In this document: in pieces, positions 37,864 to 49,231 of the stretch | Numbering within the stretch: the stretch's first letter is position 1 | Layout of the letters: each line of letters opens with the position of its first letter | NCBI RefSeq assembly: GCF_902170305.1 | Contig: NZ_CABHWW010000039.1 | Location: 96,515-160,514, forward strand | Origin: Yersinia alsatica | GTDB taxonomy: Bacteria; Pseudomonadota; Gammaproteobacteria; Enterobacterales; Enterobacteriaceae | Reading direction: 5' to 3' | DNA length: 64,000 nt | Notes under the pieces: generated by a model | Told to the model about the DNA's origin: nothing | The model's database searches: none | What the model saw: only the letters and a program-made list of their open reading frames with translations | Program-made: the position numbers and the translations under genes

Positions 37864-38428
37864 GGTAAAAATCCTTTTATTTGATGAGAACAGCAGTATT
37901 GATCAATTGGTAAAATTGATCAATTTTTTATTATTGATCACTAAAAACGATAACAAGAATTGACCAAAGAGAATACGCCAGATAACAACTCATTGATAGA
38001 TAAGAAAGTATTAGTTAATCACGATGATTATCAAGTTTACTATTTCATATTCATTTATTTAACAGGAGATTGGCCGCCTCGAACAACCCAACAGTAACAC
38101 CCCTGAAACTGAACGATTAGAACGAAGCGGCCGAATATATAGGGTAGCGCGATGTCATTCTGATGTGAAATAAACTGATAAACCACTATTTTGCACTGTT
38201 TATTATTAATAATAACATCAGAATTGTCGCATTTTGTTAATTTAGGATAGGGCTGATTTTTATGCGAAAAAAAGCGTAATTTAAAGAGGAAAATATCATT
38301 AGGCAATTTCAGATTAACCACGAAATGTTAAAATCGTCACCAGCAACATCACCACTAGCCGCTGTATAGCTCGAGGGTTTGTAGAGCGGAAATTTAATAA
38401 CCCGTAGCAACTCAGTATGGCAAAAACA
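37864..38428. other. Intergenic region between the EAL gene and yciY
   Basis: An AT-rich 565-base stretch. An 88-codon frame at 38055-38321 (minus strand) has no ribosome binding site and gives an unconvincing protein. No gene is called. Confidence 0.4.
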
Positions 38429-38456
38429 AAAACAACCTCATAAAGAGGCTGTTTTT
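38429..38456 (-). terminator. Terminator after yciY
   Basis: Read on the minus strand, AACAGCCTC and GAGGTTGTT arms with a short loop are followed by TTTGTTTTTG, 19 bases beyond the yciY stop. Confidence 0.7.
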
Positions 38457-38474
38457 ATTATCGACTACAGTGAA

Positions 38475-38651
38475 TCACCATTCATAAGCCACGGTGAACA
38501 ATAGCGACCTACGATGCTGATGTTCATGAAGCTGCCGCACACAATAGATATGGCGATAACGCCGCGATTGACCTTCAAGCCAGCGATTTTTACGGCGCTG
38601 ATTTTGCCGCAGCATACGCCAACGGCCGACCTCATTCTTACTCCGTCTCAT
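38475..38651 (-). CDS. yciY: YciY family small basic protein
   Basis: A 58-codon ORF. The protein begins MRRSKNEVGRWRMLRQ and contains RRKNRWLEGQSRR, which matches the YciY family. It is highly basic and Arg-rich, with no signal peptide. In E. coli yciY lies beside cls in the same relation, divergent from it. Function unknown. The hairpin at 38429-38456 closes the gene. Confidence 0.8.
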   Translation of the reverse strand: MRRSKNEVGRWRMLRQNQRRKNRWLEGQSRRYRHIYCVRQLHEHQHRRSLLFTVAYEW

Positions 38652-38915
38652 GAAACCATTCTTCCAAAGCTGAGAACCGGCTCATTATAGACCTTTCATC
38701 TCTTGATCCAAGTCACAGCATGGCAAAAACGCATGTTTGGTCCTAAAACTCGCCACGTTCGAACCGGAATATTAGCAAACGTCTGCTATATTTAGTCTTG
38801 CAAGTCCTTTAGCCTAAAAGATTTTATCCAGTAATATATCCGATTAAAGGTTTCGCCTTTACCATACTGTGCGTACACTCTTTAGTGACCGTTTGTGAAC
38901 AGGATTTCTGCCCTT

Positions 38916-40376
38916 ATGACAACATTTTATACCGTAATCAGTTGGCTCTCAGTTTTTGGCTATTGGTTGCTTATTGCCGGGGTAACATTGCGTATTCTAA
39001 TGAAACGCAGAGCCGTTCCTTCGGCCATGGCATGGCTGCTTGTTATTTATATTCTGCCTTTGGTGGGGATTATTGCTTACCTCTCATTTGGTGAGCTTCA
39101 TCTAGGTAAGCGGCGCGCTGAGCGGGCAAAAGCCATGTGGCCTTCCACTGCGCGCTGGCTGAGTGAACTGAAAGACTGCCAGCATATATTTGCCAGCTCA
39201 AATAGTGAGGTGGCGACCCCGCTGTTTCAATTATGCGAACGCCGCCAAGGCATCAGTGGCGTTAAAGGTAATCAATTACAATTATTAACCACTACCGATG
39301 ACACACTTAAAGCGCTGGTGCGTGATATCGAACTGGCGCGCCATAATATAGAAATGGTGTTTTATATCTGGCAGCCAGGCGGCCTGGTTGATCAAGTGGC
39401 TGAATCACTGATGGCCGCAGCACGACGCGGTGTTCATTGCCGTCTGATGCTCGATTCCGCCGGGAGTCAGCAATTCTTCCGAACCCCATACCCTTCCATG
39501 ATGCGCAATGCCGGTATCGAAGTGGTCGAGGCGCTTAAAGTCAATGTCCTCCGGGTATTCTTTCGCCGCATGGATTTGCGCCAGCACCGCAAAGTGATCT
39601 TGATTGATAATTATGTGGCCTACACCGGCAGTATGAATATGGTAGATCCGCGCTTCTTCAAACAAGATGCGGGTGTGGGTCAATGGATTGATATGATGGC
39701 ACGTATGGAAGGCCCGGTGGCGACCACTTTAGGTATCGTATATGCCTGTGACTGGGAGATTGAAACCGGCAAACGCATTCTGCCACCGCCGCCAGATACT
39801 CATATCATGCCGTTCGAAGAAGAGAGCGGCCATACCATTCAGGTTATTGCTTCCGGCCCGGGTTTCCCTGAGGAAATGATTCATCAGGCATTATTAACCG
39901 CCGTGTATGCCGCCCGTAAACAGTTGGTCATGACCACCCCCTATTTAGTCCCGAGCGACGATTTGCTGCATGCCATTTGTACCGCAGCGCAGCGCGGGGT
40001 TGATGTCAGCATCATTGTACCGAAAGATAATGACTCGATGATGGTCCGCTGGGCTAGCCGTGGCTTCTTCTCCGAATTGCTTGACGCTGGCGTTAAGATT
40101 TACCAGTTTGAAGGGGGTCTGTTGCACAGCAAGAGTGTGCTGGTTGATGGCCAGCTAAGTCTGGTGGGCACCGTCAATCTGGATATGCGCAGCTTATGGC
40201 TGAACTTTGAAATCACGCTGGTGATTGATGATGATGGGTTTGGTGCAGATTTGGCGCAGGTGCAAGATGACTATATTGCGCGTTCGGTGTTATTAGATGT
40301 CGAACTTTGGAACAAGCGCCCTCTCTGGCACCGGGTCACTGAAAGACTATTCTACTTTTTCAGCCCATTCTTGTAA
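38916..40376 (+). CDS. clsA: Cardiolipin synthase A
   Basis: A 486-residue phospholipase D-superfamily enzyme that makes cardiolipin from two phosphatidylglycerol molecules in the inner membrane. Two N-terminal transmembrane segments (about 5-25 and 38-58) precede the catalytic part. The HKD motifs are visible as [10 protein letters not shown] near residue 219 and [11 protein letters not shown] near 397. The length equals E. coli ClsA when the ATG at 38916 ([10 protein letters not shown]) is used. An earlier in-frame start at 38895 would only add seven residues. Confidence 0.96.
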   Translation: MTTFYTVISWLSVFGYWLLIAGVTLRILMKRRAVPSAMAWLLVIYILPLVGIIAYLSFGELHLGKRRAERAKAMWPSTARWLSELKDCQHIFASSNSEVATPLFQLCERRQGISGVKGNQLQLLTTTDDTLKALVRDIELARHNIEMVFYIWQPGGLVDQVAESLMAAARRGVHCRLMLDSAGSQQFFRTPYPSMMRNAGIEVVEALKVNVLRVFFRRMDLRQHRKVILIDNYVAYTGSMNMVDPRFFKQDAGVGQWIDMMARMEGPVATTLGIVYACDWEIETGKRILPPPPDTHIMPFEEESGHTIQVIASGPGFPEEMIHQALLTAVYAARKQLVMTTPYLVPSDDLLHAICTAAQRGVDVSIIVPKDNDSMMVRWASRGFFSELLDAGVKIYQFEGGLLHSKSVLVDGQLSLVGTVNLDMRSLWLNFEITLVIDDDGFGADLAQVQDDYIARSVLLDVELWNKRPLWHRVTERLFYFFSPFL

Positions 40377-40455
40377 TAAATGGAAAGCTAACTGTCATCC
40401 AATTGTAGATTCTCCGAGTTATTAGCTTTCAGCAGCATAATAATTGTAAAAGTGA

Positions 40456-40863
<408 letters not shown>

Positions 40864-40928
40864 TAGGCAACTGGCTTGTAACCCTGACCATCAGTGTTTC
40901 TGAGCTGTAGTTATCCGTAAACACTTAT

Positions 40929-40980
40929 CCATAAATACTGATAGAACCATAAATACTGATAGGTCCATAAATACTGATAG
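40929..40980. repeat. Three 18-bp direct repeats
   Basis: The 16-base unit CCATAAATACTGATAG occurs at 40929, 40947 and 40965, spaced by AA or GT. They lie directly before the terminator shared by yciU and oppF. Confidence 0.7.
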
Positions 40981-41017
40981 AAAAATCCCCGCTTATTTAT
41001 TTGGCGGGGATTTTTTT
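40981..41017. terminator. Bidirectional terminator between yciU and oppF
   Basis: AAAAATCCCCGC and GCGGGGATTTTTTT form a strong hairpin with an A-tract on one side and a T-tract on the other, between convergent genes. Confidence 0.85.
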
Positions 41018-41046
41018 ATGGGCCGATCAATGTCTGATTGCAGTCA

Positions 41047-42048
41047 TCACAAAGGGTCAACTTTCAGGCAAGAGACCGCGTGGCGGAAACTTCCTTCTAA
41101 TAATGGCCGTGTCTTGGCGCACTCTGGCCCCGCTATCGGGCAGCGAGTACGAAACACACAGCCAGAAGGTGGGTTTATCGGCGACGGTAACTCCCCCTCC
41201 AACAGTTGAATAACTTTCGCCCTTTCTTTGTCAGGATCGGGGATAGGTACTGCCGACATCAGTGCCTTGGTATAAGGGTGCTGCGGATTATGATAAACCT
41301 CATCATAGGTACCCAATTCCACTGCATGGCCCAAATACATCACCAACACCCGGTCAGAAATATGCTTTACCACCGCCAAATCGTGCGCAATAAAGATCAG
41401 AGACAACCCCATCTCACGCTGTAGTTGCTGTAATAAGTTCACAACTTGAGCTTGAATTGACACATCCAGCGCCGACACCGGTTCATCACAAATCACCAGT
41501 TTCGGTTCCAGAATCAACGCGCGTGCAATACCAATTCGCTGGCACTGTCCTCCTGAAAATTCATGAGGATAGCGGTTGATTAAGTTCGGCAGCAAGCCCA
41601 CTTTCAGCATCATGGCTTTAACTTTGTCTTTGATTTCCTGGCGCGGCATTTTGGGATGATACGTCCGCAGTGGCTCGGCAATGATTTCACCAATAGTCAT
41701 TCGCGGATTTAATGACGCCAAGGGGTCTTGGAATATCATCTGAATATCACTGCGAGTCTCACGCCATTCGGCATCACTCATATTCAGTAGATCTTTACCT
41801 AACCACGCCACCGTGCCGCCGGTCGCTTTCACTAAGCCAATAATAGCGCGGGCAAAAGTTGATTTGCCACAACCAGATTCACCCACCACCCCTAAAGTCT
41901 CGCCCTCATACAGACGCAGAGTGACACCATCGACGGCTTTGAGTGTTTTACTCGGCTGCCAAAACCACTGTTTACCGTCCTGAATATCAAAATGGACTTT
42001 CAGATCAGCCACTTCCAACAACACTTTTTTTTCTGTCATGGCATTCAT
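41047..42048 (-). CDS. oppF: Oligopeptide ABC transporter ATP-binding protein OppF
   Basis: A 333-residue ABC ATPase. Walker [10 protein letters not shown] is near residue 57, the signature is [15 protein letters not shown], and Walker B is [12 protein letters not shown]. The C-terminal cysteine-containing oligopeptide extension ([15 protein letters not shown]) is typical of OppF/DppF. It works with OppD to power peptide import through OppBC. It is last in the operon, overlapping oppD by four bases. Confidence 0.96.
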   Translation of the reverse strand: MNAMTEKKVLLEVADLKVHFDIQDGKQWFWQPSKTLKAVDGVTLRLYEGETLGVVGESGCGKSTFARAIIGLVKATGGTVAWLGKDLLNMSDAEWRETRSDIQMIFQDPLASLNPRMTIGEIIAEPLRTYHPKMPRQEIKDKVKAMMLKVGLLPNLINRYPHEFSGGQCQRIGIARALILEPKLVICDEPVSALDVSIQAQVVNLLQQLQREMGLSLIFIAHDLAVVKHISDRVLVMYLGHAVELGTYDEVYHNPQHPYTKALMSAVPIPDPDKERAKVIQLLEGELPSPINPPSGCVFRTRCPIAGPECAKTRPLLEGSFRHAVSCLKVDPL

Positions 42049-43064
42049 ACCAATTCCCCTACTGGCTTATAGCAGGCACGTAAACGGCCATCACCAAAGT
42101 GCTCTAATGCCGGAGCCGTTGAACAGCGGTCCATTGCATATTGGCAACGAGGCTGGAACGGACAGCCTTGCGGCAAGCGCAGTAAATTGGGCGGATTACC
42201 CGGAATAGTCATGAGAGAGTCGCCTTCAGCATCAAGACGGGGAACTGCATTCAGTAGACCAATAGAATAAGGATGACTTGGGTGATAAAAAACATCACGC
42301 GCCTGACCATACTCCATTGTTCGGCCTGCATACATCACCAGAACTTTATTACAAATACCGGCAACCACCCCCAAGTCATGGGTGATCATGATAATGGCGG
42401 TATTAAACTCATTTTTCAGTTCATTCAGCAAAGTCATGATTTGAGCTTGAACGGTTACATCCAGTGCTGTTGTCGGCTCATCGGCAATTAAGAGTTTAGG
42501 CCGGCACAACAATGCCATGGCAATCATCACGCGCTGGCGCATACCACCTGAAAATTCATGAGGATACATGCGCATGCGTTTACGAGCTTCCGGCATTTTC
42601 ACCGCATCAAGCATGCGGATTGACTCTTCAAAGGCTTCACTCTTACTCATCTTTTTATGCAGTTGCAGCACTTCCATGAGCTGCTCGCCCACGCGCATAT
42701 AAGGATTCAAAGAGGTCATTGGGTCTTGGAAAATCATCGAGATCTCTTCGGCCCGTAAACGGTTCAGTTGCTTTTCTGGCAGATTCAGAATTTCACGGCC
42801 ATTAAACTTCGCCGAGCCGCCGATCCGACCATTACTGGCCAGCAACCCCATTAAAGCAAACGCCGTTTGCGATTTACCGGAGCCTGACTCACCCACAATA
42901 CCCAAAGTTTCACCGGCGCGCAGATCAAAATTAAGCGCGTTAACTGCGGTAACATCACCATCCGGCGTACCGAAGGTGACGGTCAAATCCTTTACATCCA
43001 ACAGTACATTGTGCTCAAACAAATTAGATTGCTGAACAGTAGACTGATTATCTATCGTCGTCAT
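42045..43064 (-). CDS. oppD: Oligopeptide ABC transporter ATP-binding protein OppD
   Basis: A 339-residue ABC ATPase. Walker A is GESGSGKSQ, the signature is [15 protein letters not shown], and Walker B is [12 protein letters not shown]. The C-terminal segment [15 protein letters not shown] fits the family's iron-sulfur-like cysteine pattern. It pairs with OppF. It follows oppC by 11 bases and overlaps oppF by four. Confidence 0.96.
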   Translation of the reverse strand: MTTIDNQSTVQQSNLFEHNVLLDVKDLTVTFGTPDGDVTAVNALNFDLRAGETLGIVGESGSGKSQTAFALMGLLASNGRIGGSAKFNGREILNLPEKQLNRLRAEEISMIFQDPMTSLNPYMRVGEQLMEVLQLHKKMSKSEAFEESIRMLDAVKMPEARKRMRMYPHEFSGGMRQRVMIAMALLCRPKLLIADEPTTALDVTVQAQIMTLLNELKNEFNTAIIMITHDLGVVAGICNKVLVMYAGRTMEYGQARDVFYHPSHPYSIGLLNAVPRLDAEGDSLMTIPGNPPNLLRLPQGCPFQPRCQYAMDRCSTAPALEHFGDGRLRACYKPVGELV

Positions 43065-43075
43065 GGTGCTACTCC

Positions 43076-43981
43076 TCAGCGATCTTTCGGGTCAAGGGCA
43101 TCACGCAAGCCATCGCCGATAAAGTTAAAACAGAACAAAGTCACGACCAGGAAACCGGCAGGGAACATCAAAAGCCACGGAGAAACCTCCATTGAGTTGG
43201 CACCATCACTCAGTAATGCGCCCCAACTGCTCAGCGGCTCTTGCGTCCCTAAACCCAGAAAGCTCAGGAAGGATTCAAACAGAATCATGCTCGGAACCAG
43301 CAAAGAAGCGTATACCACAACCACACCTAATACGTTCGGGACGATATGGCGCAAAACAATGTTGCGCGTGGAAACACCGCCCACCACTGCGGCCTCAATG
43401 AATTCTTTGCGCTTCAGACTTAACGTTTGCCCGCGCACAATACGCGCCATATCCAGCCAGGAAACCATGCCAATGGCGACAAATATCAACAGGATATTCT
43501 GACCAAAGAAGGTCACCAACAGGATAACGAAGAACATGAAAGGGAATGAGTTAAGAATTTCCAGCAGGCGCATCATCAGTGAGTCGACTTTCCCACCAAG
43601 ATAGCCCGATAAAGATCCATACAGTGTGCCGACAACCACAGCAACCAGCGCGGCAGCAACACCCACCATTAATGATATCCGCCCACCAATGGCGACACGA
43701 ACCAACAGGTCACGGCCCGATGAATCAGTACCAAAGTAGTGGCCTGACTCCATATCAGGTGCGGCTGACATCATGCCCCAATCAGTATCCGCATAAGAAA
43801 ACTGCGCTAACATTGGGGCCAGAATAACAAATAAGGTAATTAACATCAGGATCACCAAACTGGTGATCGCCGCACGGTTATGAATAAAACGGCGGCGGGC
43901 ATCCTGCCAGAGGCTGCGCCCTTCAACTTCCAGTTTCTCACTGAAAACTTCCAGAGCTTCGCTATTTTTCTTGCTCAACAT
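43076..43981 (-). CDS. oppC: Oligopeptide ABC transporter permease OppC
   Basis: A 301-residue inner-membrane permease with about six transmembrane helices and a long cytoplasmic N-terminus ([16 protein letters not shown]). The EAA-like loop is seen in [24 protein letters not shown], which contacts the ATPases. The protein forms the translocation channel with OppB. Spaced 18 bases from oppB. Confidence 0.96.
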   Translation of the reverse strand: MLSKKNSEALEVFSEKLEVEGRSLWQDARRRFIHNRAAITSLVILMLITLFVILAPMLAQFSYADTDWGMMSAAPDMESGHYFGTDSSGRDLLVRVAIGGRISLMVGVAAALVAVVVGTLYGSLSGYLGGKVDSLMMRLLEILNSFPFMFFVILLVTFFGQNILLIFVAIGMVSWLDMARIVRGQTLSLKRKEFIEAAVVGGVSTRNIVLRHIVPNVLGVVVVYASLLVPSMILFESFLSFLGLGTQEPLSSWGALLSDGANSMEVSPWLLMFPAGFLVVTLFCFNFIGDGLRDALDPKDR

Positions 43982-43999
43982 AATTGGCGTGCTCCAGTG

Positions 44000-44920
44000 C
44001 TAGTAACGGATTTTTGGATCAATGACAGCATAGAGCACGTCAACAATCGCATTGAATAAAATGGTTAACGCGCCCACTAGAATGGTCAAACTCAAGACCA
44101 AAGAGTAATCGCGGTTTAACGCTCCGTTGACGAACAACTGACCAATACCCGGTAGACCAAAGATAGTCTCAATAACCATTGAACCGGTGATAATCCCGAC
44201 AAATGCCGGTCCCATATAGGACAGCACCGGGAGTAATGCAGGTTTCAAAGCATGACGTAATACAATCGTTCGCAATGGCAAGCCTTTGGCCCGCGCAGTG
44301 CGGATGAAATTGGAGTGGAGAACTTCAATCATTGAACCGCGAGTAATACGCGCGATACTGGCAATATAAGCCAGTGACAGCGCCACCATCGGCAAAATAA
44401 TAAACTTCGGTGCCCCGCCATTCCAACCCCCACCGGGCAGCCACTTTAATATAATGGCGAACACCAGCACCAATAAAGGTGCGACCACGAAACTGGGAAT
44501 AACCACCCCGGTCATGGCAAACCCCATTACCGTGTAATCCCATTTGGTATTTTGGTTAAGTGCGGCAATAACACCGGCACTAACCCCTAGAACCACAGCC
44601 AGTAAAAATGCAGCGAATCCGAGTTTGGCTGAAACCGGAAACGATGCCGAAACCAGCTCATTTACGGTGTAATCTTTATATTTAAACGAAGGCCCAAGAT
44701 CACCTTGGGCCAATTGCCCCAAGTAATTGAAATACTGTTTATAAACGGGGTCATTGAGGTGATATTTCGCCTCAATATTCGCCATAACTTCAGGGGGAAG
44801 ATTACGTTCGCCGGTAAATGGGCTGCCCGGGGCGAGACGCATCATAAAGAATGAAATGGTGATCAAAATAAAAAGTGTCGGAATTGCTTCCAGACAGCGG
44901 CGTAGAATAAATTTTAACAT
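44000..44920 (-). CDS. oppB: Oligopeptide ABC transporter permease OppB
   Basis: A 306-residue permease starting MLKFILRRCLEAIPTLFILI, typical for the OppB/DppB type, with about six helices. The EAA loop is visible in IRTARAKGLPLRTIVLRHAL. Forms the channel with OppC. It is the first gene after oppA, separated by 85 bases holding a hairpin that may set the lower expression of the membrane genes. Confidence 0.96.
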   Translation of the reverse strand: MLKFILRRCLEAIPTLFILITISFFMMRLAPGSPFTGERNLPPEVMANIEAKYHLNDPVYKQYFNYLGQLAQGDLGPSFKYKDYTVNELVSASFPVSAKLGFAAFLLAVVLGVSAGVIAALNQNTKWDYTVMGFAMTGVVIPSFVVAPLLVLVFAIILKWLPGGGWNGGAPKFIILPMVALSLAYIASIARITRGSMIEVLHSNFIRTARAKGLPLRTIVLRHALKPALLPVLSYMGPAFVGIITGSMVIETIFGLPGIGQLFVNGALNRDYSLVLSLTILVGALTILFNAIVDVLYAVIDPKIRY

Positions 44921-44966
44921 TGCCTGTACCTTTAGCCTCTTACTGCGACTTTATATTTCAAAGCAA

Positions 44967-45000
44967 TAAGGGCAGCACACGGATTGAGTGACTGCCCTTA
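44967..45000 (-). repeat. Hairpin between oppA and oppB
   Basis: TAAGGGCAG and CTGCCCTTA arms (9 bp, perfect) flank a 16-base loop, without a U-tract. This fits a partial terminator or mRNA-stabilising element that raises oppA over oppBCDF. Confidence 0.65.
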
Positions 45001-45005
45001 CTATA

Positions 45006-46643
45006 CTAGTGCTTGATAATATAAAGATCTTTAACGTGCATATTATCCAGTGGATCTTTACCGGTGTAACCACCGACATAAGGTTTCACTAAACGGGCAT
45101 TCACGTAATAGAACAACGGTACAATCGCAGAATCTTTATCCAGCAACACTTCAGCTTGTTGGTATAAACCAGCGCGCTCTTTCTCTGATTTCACTTTTAG
45201 GGTATCGGACATCAGCTTATCAAACGCCGGGCTCTTATAATGCACGGTATTATTACTACTGTCAGATAGCATCATGTTCAAGAATGAGGATGGTTCGTTA
45301 TAGTCAGCACACCAGCCAGCACGCGCTACATCGAAAGTCCCTTGATGGCGGGTATCCAAGAAGGTTTTCCACTCTTGGTTTTCCAGCTTAACGTCAACAC
45401 CCAGGTTTTTCTTCCAGATAGATGCGGCAGCAATAGCCAGTTTCTTATGCAAATCGGATGTGTTGTATAACAGGTTGAATGTCAGAGGCTTATCTTGGGT
45501 ATAGCCCGCTTCTGCCAGCAATTTCTTAGCCACTTCATTACGTTTTTCTTGTGTCCAGCTAAACCATTCTGGTGGCGTCAACTCAGCACCACTGGTGTAC
45601 GGCGGGGTGAAACCATAGGCCGGTAAATCACCTTGGTTTTTCACTTTGTTCACAATGATGTCGCGATCCATACCCAGCTTCAGCGCTTCACGCACTCGAG
45701 CATCGGTGAATGGTGCTTTCTGGTTGTTGATTTCGTAGTAGTAAGTACACAGATACGGGTCAACATGAACTTCTTGTGGGATCTCTTTTTTCAGCTTCTG
45801 GAACAATTCAATCGGCATGTTGTTATACGTCATGTCGATTTCGCCGCTGCGATAGCGGTTAACGTCAGTCACTTCAGACGAGATTGGCAGGTAAGTTACC
45901 TGATTAATCACGGTTTTGGCGTTATCCCAATAAGTCGGGCTGCGCTCTAATACAATACGTTCGTTAACGGTCCAGTCTTTCAACTTATAGGCACCATTAC
46001 CGACAAAGTTTTGTGGCTGAGTCCACTTCTCACCAAACTTCTCAATCACAGTTTTATTAACCGGAGACATAGATGGGTGAGCTAACAGCTTATCCAAATA
46101 AGGTACAGGTTCGGTCAGCGTAACTTCCAGAGTATGGTCATCCAACGCCTTCACACCCAAAGTGTCAGGTGCTTTTTTGCCGGTGATAATATCGTCGATA
46201 TTAGCAATATGCGCATATTGCACATAGCTGGCATAAGGAGAGACTGTTTTAGGATCGGCCAAACGCTGCCAACTATAAACAAAATCCTGTGCCGTTACAG
46301 GGTCACCATTTGACCATTTAGCATCTTTACGAAGATGGAAAGTCCAAACTTTAAAGTCCTTATTATCCCAGCTTTCTGCAACACCCGGCAGGATTTTGCC
46401 GTTAGGATCGTTAATAACTAATCCTTCTAACAGGTCACGCGAGATATTTGATTCTGGCACACCTTCAATTTTATGTGGGTCCAGTGACTGAGGCTCGGAA
46501 CCATTATTACGGACTAACACTTGTTTTTCTGCCAGTTGCACGCCTGCCGGCACATTAGCCGCAAACGTATTTCCCACAGCCATCATACCCAAGGCAGCCA
46601 CAATACCCGCGGCCAGGAGACTTTTCTTTGTGATGTTGGTCAT
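45006..46643 (-). CDS. oppA: Periplasmic oligopeptide-binding protein OppA
   Basis: A 545-residue solute-binding protein of the SBP_bac_5 family. The signal peptide (MTNITKKSLLAAGIVAALGM to TFA-ANVPAG) is followed by the mature binding protein with SEPQSLDPHKIEG, RKDAKWSNGDPVTAQDFVYS and NYNEPSSFLNM-like motifs. It captures short peptides for OppBCDF. The ATG at 46643 is preferred since the signal starts there; the frame is open to 46700. A second, related binding-protein gene lies directly upstream. Confidence 0.95.
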   Translation of the reverse strand: MTNITKKSLLAAGIVAALGMMAVGNTFAANVPAGVQLAEKQVLVRNNGSEPQSLDPHKIEGVPESNISRDLLEGLVINDPNGKILPGVAESWDNKDFKVWTFHLRKDAKWSNGDPVTAQDFVYSWQRLADPKTVSPYASYVQYAHIANIDDIITGKKAPDTLGVKALDDHTLEVTLTEPVPYLDKLLAHPSMSPVNKTVIEKFGEKWTQPQNFVGNGAYKLKDWTVNERIVLERSPTYWDNAKTVINQVTYLPISSEVTDVNRYRSGEIDMTYNNMPIELFQKLKKEIPQEVHVDPYLCTYYYEINNQKAPFTDARVREALKLGMDRDIIVNKVKNQGDLPAYGFTPPYTSGAELTPPEWFSWTQEKRNEVAKKLLAEAGYTQDKPLTFNLLYNTSDLHKKLAIAAASIWKKNLGVDVKLENQEWKTFLDTRHQGTFDVARAGWCADYNEPSSFLNMMLSDSSNNTVHYKSPAFDKLMSDTLKVKSEKERAGLYQQAEVLLDKDSAIVPLFYYVNARLVKPYVGGYTGKDPLDNMHVKDLYIIKH

Positions 46644-46870
46644 GCTTATATCCACTCCAGTTTTTATTATTGCATCACCCAGTGACTGGGCAAGCTTCAC
46701 CTTTAAAAGGTATTTTTAAATTACATCGCTCGGGGAACGAATCCGACGATATAAACACCCTATGTATTAGCACCAGACGAAAATTCGTACTGTGTTATAC
46801 ATCCCTATTACTCTGTCTTTTCTAAACACTTTGTGGCACGGTTTCTTGCTACAGCCAATATGGCTAATAA

Positions 46871-48505
46871 CTACAACTTACGAATATACAGATTTTTCAA
46901 ATCCACCAAATCTTGTGGGTCTTTACCGGTAAACCCACCGACTGTCGGTCGAATAAGCCGGACACTGACGCGATAATAGACCGGCACCATAGCCGAGTCT
47001 TTATCCAATAAATTTTCCGCTTGCTGATACAAAGCAGTACGTGCTTTAGCATCGGGAGCCGCCAACGTTTTGGCTAACAGCGCATCAAACTCAGGGTTCT
47101 TGTAGAAGAATGTATTATTGCTGCTATCTGACAACAACATATTAAGGAAGGCGGTCGGCTCATTATAATCACCGCACCAGGTTGCTCTGGCGACATCAAA
47201 TTGGCCCTGATGGCGGCTTTCTAATGATGTTTTCCACTCTTGGTTTTGCAACGTTACCGTTGCACCCAGATTTTTTTGCCACATAGATGCGGCGGCAATT
47301 GCCTGTTGTTTATTTTGATCTGAGGTGTTGTAGAGCAAATTAAACTTCAATGGGTTTTCGGCATTATAGCCCGCTTCAGCAAGCAGTTTCTTCGCCTCAG
47401 CATTGCGTTGTTCCTGAGACCAACTGGCCCACTCTGGTCGCGCAAAATTACCGCCGTCAGTAAATGTTGGGGTAAAACCATAAGCGGGGATCTGCCCTTG
47501 CCCCATAATTTTGGTCGCGATGATGTCGCGGTCCAAGGTTAATTTGATTGCTGTTCTTACCCTTACATCAGTAAATGGCGCTTTCTTATTATTAATTTCG
47601 TAATAGAAGGTGCAAAGGTATGGGCTGACGTGAACCTGCGATGGCAGGTCTTTTTTCATCTTGGCAAATAAATTGGGCGGGATTGCGCTATTGGTAATAT
47701 CAATTTCACCACTGCGATAACGGTTAATGTCACTGACTTCCGAGGTTATCGGTAAGAAAGTGGCCTTATTAATAACCGTTTCTTTGTTATTCCAATAAGT
47801 CGGGTTACGTTCAAGCACAATGCGTTCGTTGACTACCCAATCTTTCAGCCGGTAAGCACCATTCCCCACAAAATTCTGTGGAAGTGTCCATTTATCGCCA
47901 TATTTCTCAACAATATCGCGCCTAACTGGTTTCATCGAGGTGTGTGACAGCATACTGATAAAATAAGGGACGGGTTCAGTCAACGTGACTTGTAAGGTTT
48001 TATTATCGAGTGCTTTTACACCTAATTCATCCGGCGTTTTAGTCCCTTTCAGGACTTCATCAACATTTTCAATTTGGGCATACTGCAAATAGCTGGCGTA
48101 AGGTGAACCTATTTTAGGATTAGCCAATCGTTGCCAACTATAAACAAAATCCTGCGCAGTGACAGGCGTACCATCACTCCAAACGGCATCATCCCGCAGA
48201 TGGAAAGTCCAGATTTTATAGCCGTCATTATCCCAGTGAGTTGCCACCGCCGGAATAACATGACCATTGGCATCATTACTCACCAATCCTTCTAATAGAT
48301 TTAGAATTATATTAGTTTCGGGATTTCCTTCGACCTTATGCGGGTCCAAAGAGGCGATCTCGGAACCATTATTGATGGTAATACTCTGATCTATCGCTAA
48401 TACCACACCATTAGGAACAGTTGCTGCCATTGCTACAGAGGAAAATGATAAACCCAGAATAGTGCTAATTATTGCCAGTGGTCGCTGCTTAAACTTTATT
48501 TGCAT
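46871..48505 (-). CDS. Second periplasmic oligopeptide-binding protein (OppA/MppA type)
   Basis: A 544-residue OppA paralogue with its own signal peptide (MQIKFKQRPLAIISTILGLS, SVAMA cleavage). It shares long motifs with the neighbouring OppA (SLDPHKVEGNPETN, AVWSDGTPVTAQDFVYS, YLCTFYYEINNKKAPFTD, NYNEPTAFLNM-type) and is clearly a diverged tandem copy. It probably uses the OppBCDF channel with a different peptide preference; MppA (murein tripeptide) is the family precedent. It has its own upstream region, so it may have a separate promoter. The ATG at 48505 is chosen by the signal peptide. Confidence 0.9.
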   Translation of the reverse strand: MQIKFKQRPLAIISTILGLSFSSVAMAATVPNGVVLAIDQSITINNGSEIASLDPHKVEGNPETNIILNLLEGLVSNDANGHVIPAVATHWDNDGYKIWTFHLRDDAVWSDGTPVTAQDFVYSWQRLANPKIGSPYASYLQYAQIENVDEVLKGTKTPDELGVKALDNKTLQVTLTEPVPYFISMLSHTSMKPVRRDIVEKYGDKWTLPQNFVGNGAYRLKDWVVNERIVLERNPTYWNNKETVINKATFLPITSEVSDINRYRSGEIDITNSAIPPNLFAKMKKDLPSQVHVSPYLCTFYYEINNKKAPFTDVRVRTAIKLTLDRDIIATKIMGQGQIPAYGFTPTFTDGGNFARPEWASWSQEQRNAEAKKLLAEAGYNAENPLKFNLLYNTSDQNKQQAIAAASMWQKNLGATVTLQNQEWKTSLESRHQGQFDVARATWCGDYNEPTAFLNMLLSDSSNNTFFYKNPEFDALLAKTLAAPDAKARTALYQQAENLLDKDSAMVPVYYRVSVRLIRPTVGGFTGKDPQDLVDLKNLYIRKL

Positions 48506-49162
48506 TTCTAACCGCCCATTTACGAGATTTATGATGTTTTTCTCTAGGTTTGCGTCAATTTGCTGCCCACAACGACTAGCAATAACTATTCCAAAATAAA
48601 AATTGCCCGTGATATTTTCTAAAAAAAACAAGAAATCTCTCAACGGAGAGTTGTTCGGAAACTAACAGAACCCGAAATCTGACGCCAATAATTTTTACAG
48701 AAATGTTAAGCAATTCTCTTTTTCAATGAGTCACTAACGATAGTGACTATCTGTATTAGCCAGCAGAAATCCAAGTAACCTACTGATTAAAAACAGTAAA
48801 ATAGTAGCTAATATTAATTTCACAACAATAATTATGTTGCAAAACAGCCAAAAGAAACATTAAGTTAACATTGCTATCGTTACCAGAATAAACCCCTATT
48901 CATTGGGGTGTAATCACTAATAACATCTAGATAAATTCAGCACAAGCCCCACAGAATGATGTGAGCATTTTAACAACAAAGGGTGTATTTAATTTAAACA
49001 GATGGCAGGTAAGCCATTTATTAAAGATGCAAAAATAAGCCTTAAGCTAAATTTTTTGTGCAGAAGAACTATTATTGCAACATTTAAGTGCAACAGATTA
49101 AACTTCATGCATTATTTGCACCAAATTAAGGCTGAAAGATTTGAATTTCATCTTCATCGCAC
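48506..49162. other. Intergenic region upstream of the oppA paralogue
   Basis: An AT-rich 650-base region that should hold the opp promoter(s). No gene is convincing; a 68-codon frame at 49002-49208 overlaps the ychE terminator and is rejected. Confidence 0.4.
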
Positions 49163-49193
49163 AAAAAAGGCCACCGATAATAAGCGGGTGGCC
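49163..49193 (-). terminator. Terminator after ychE
   Basis: On the minus strand GGCCACC and GGTGGCC arms with an 11-base loop are followed by TTTTTT. Confidence 0.85.
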
Positions 49194-49231
49194 CTTCTAT
49201 GGCGATGAATAGTGAATGACATTACAGCGGA

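Noticed and set aside
38055..38321. 88-codon frame upstream of yciY
   Set aside because: AT-rich chance frame without a ribosome binding site or domain.
49002..49208. 68-codon frame between the oppA paralogue and ychE
   Set aside because: It overlaps the strong ychE terminator and has no ribosome binding site.
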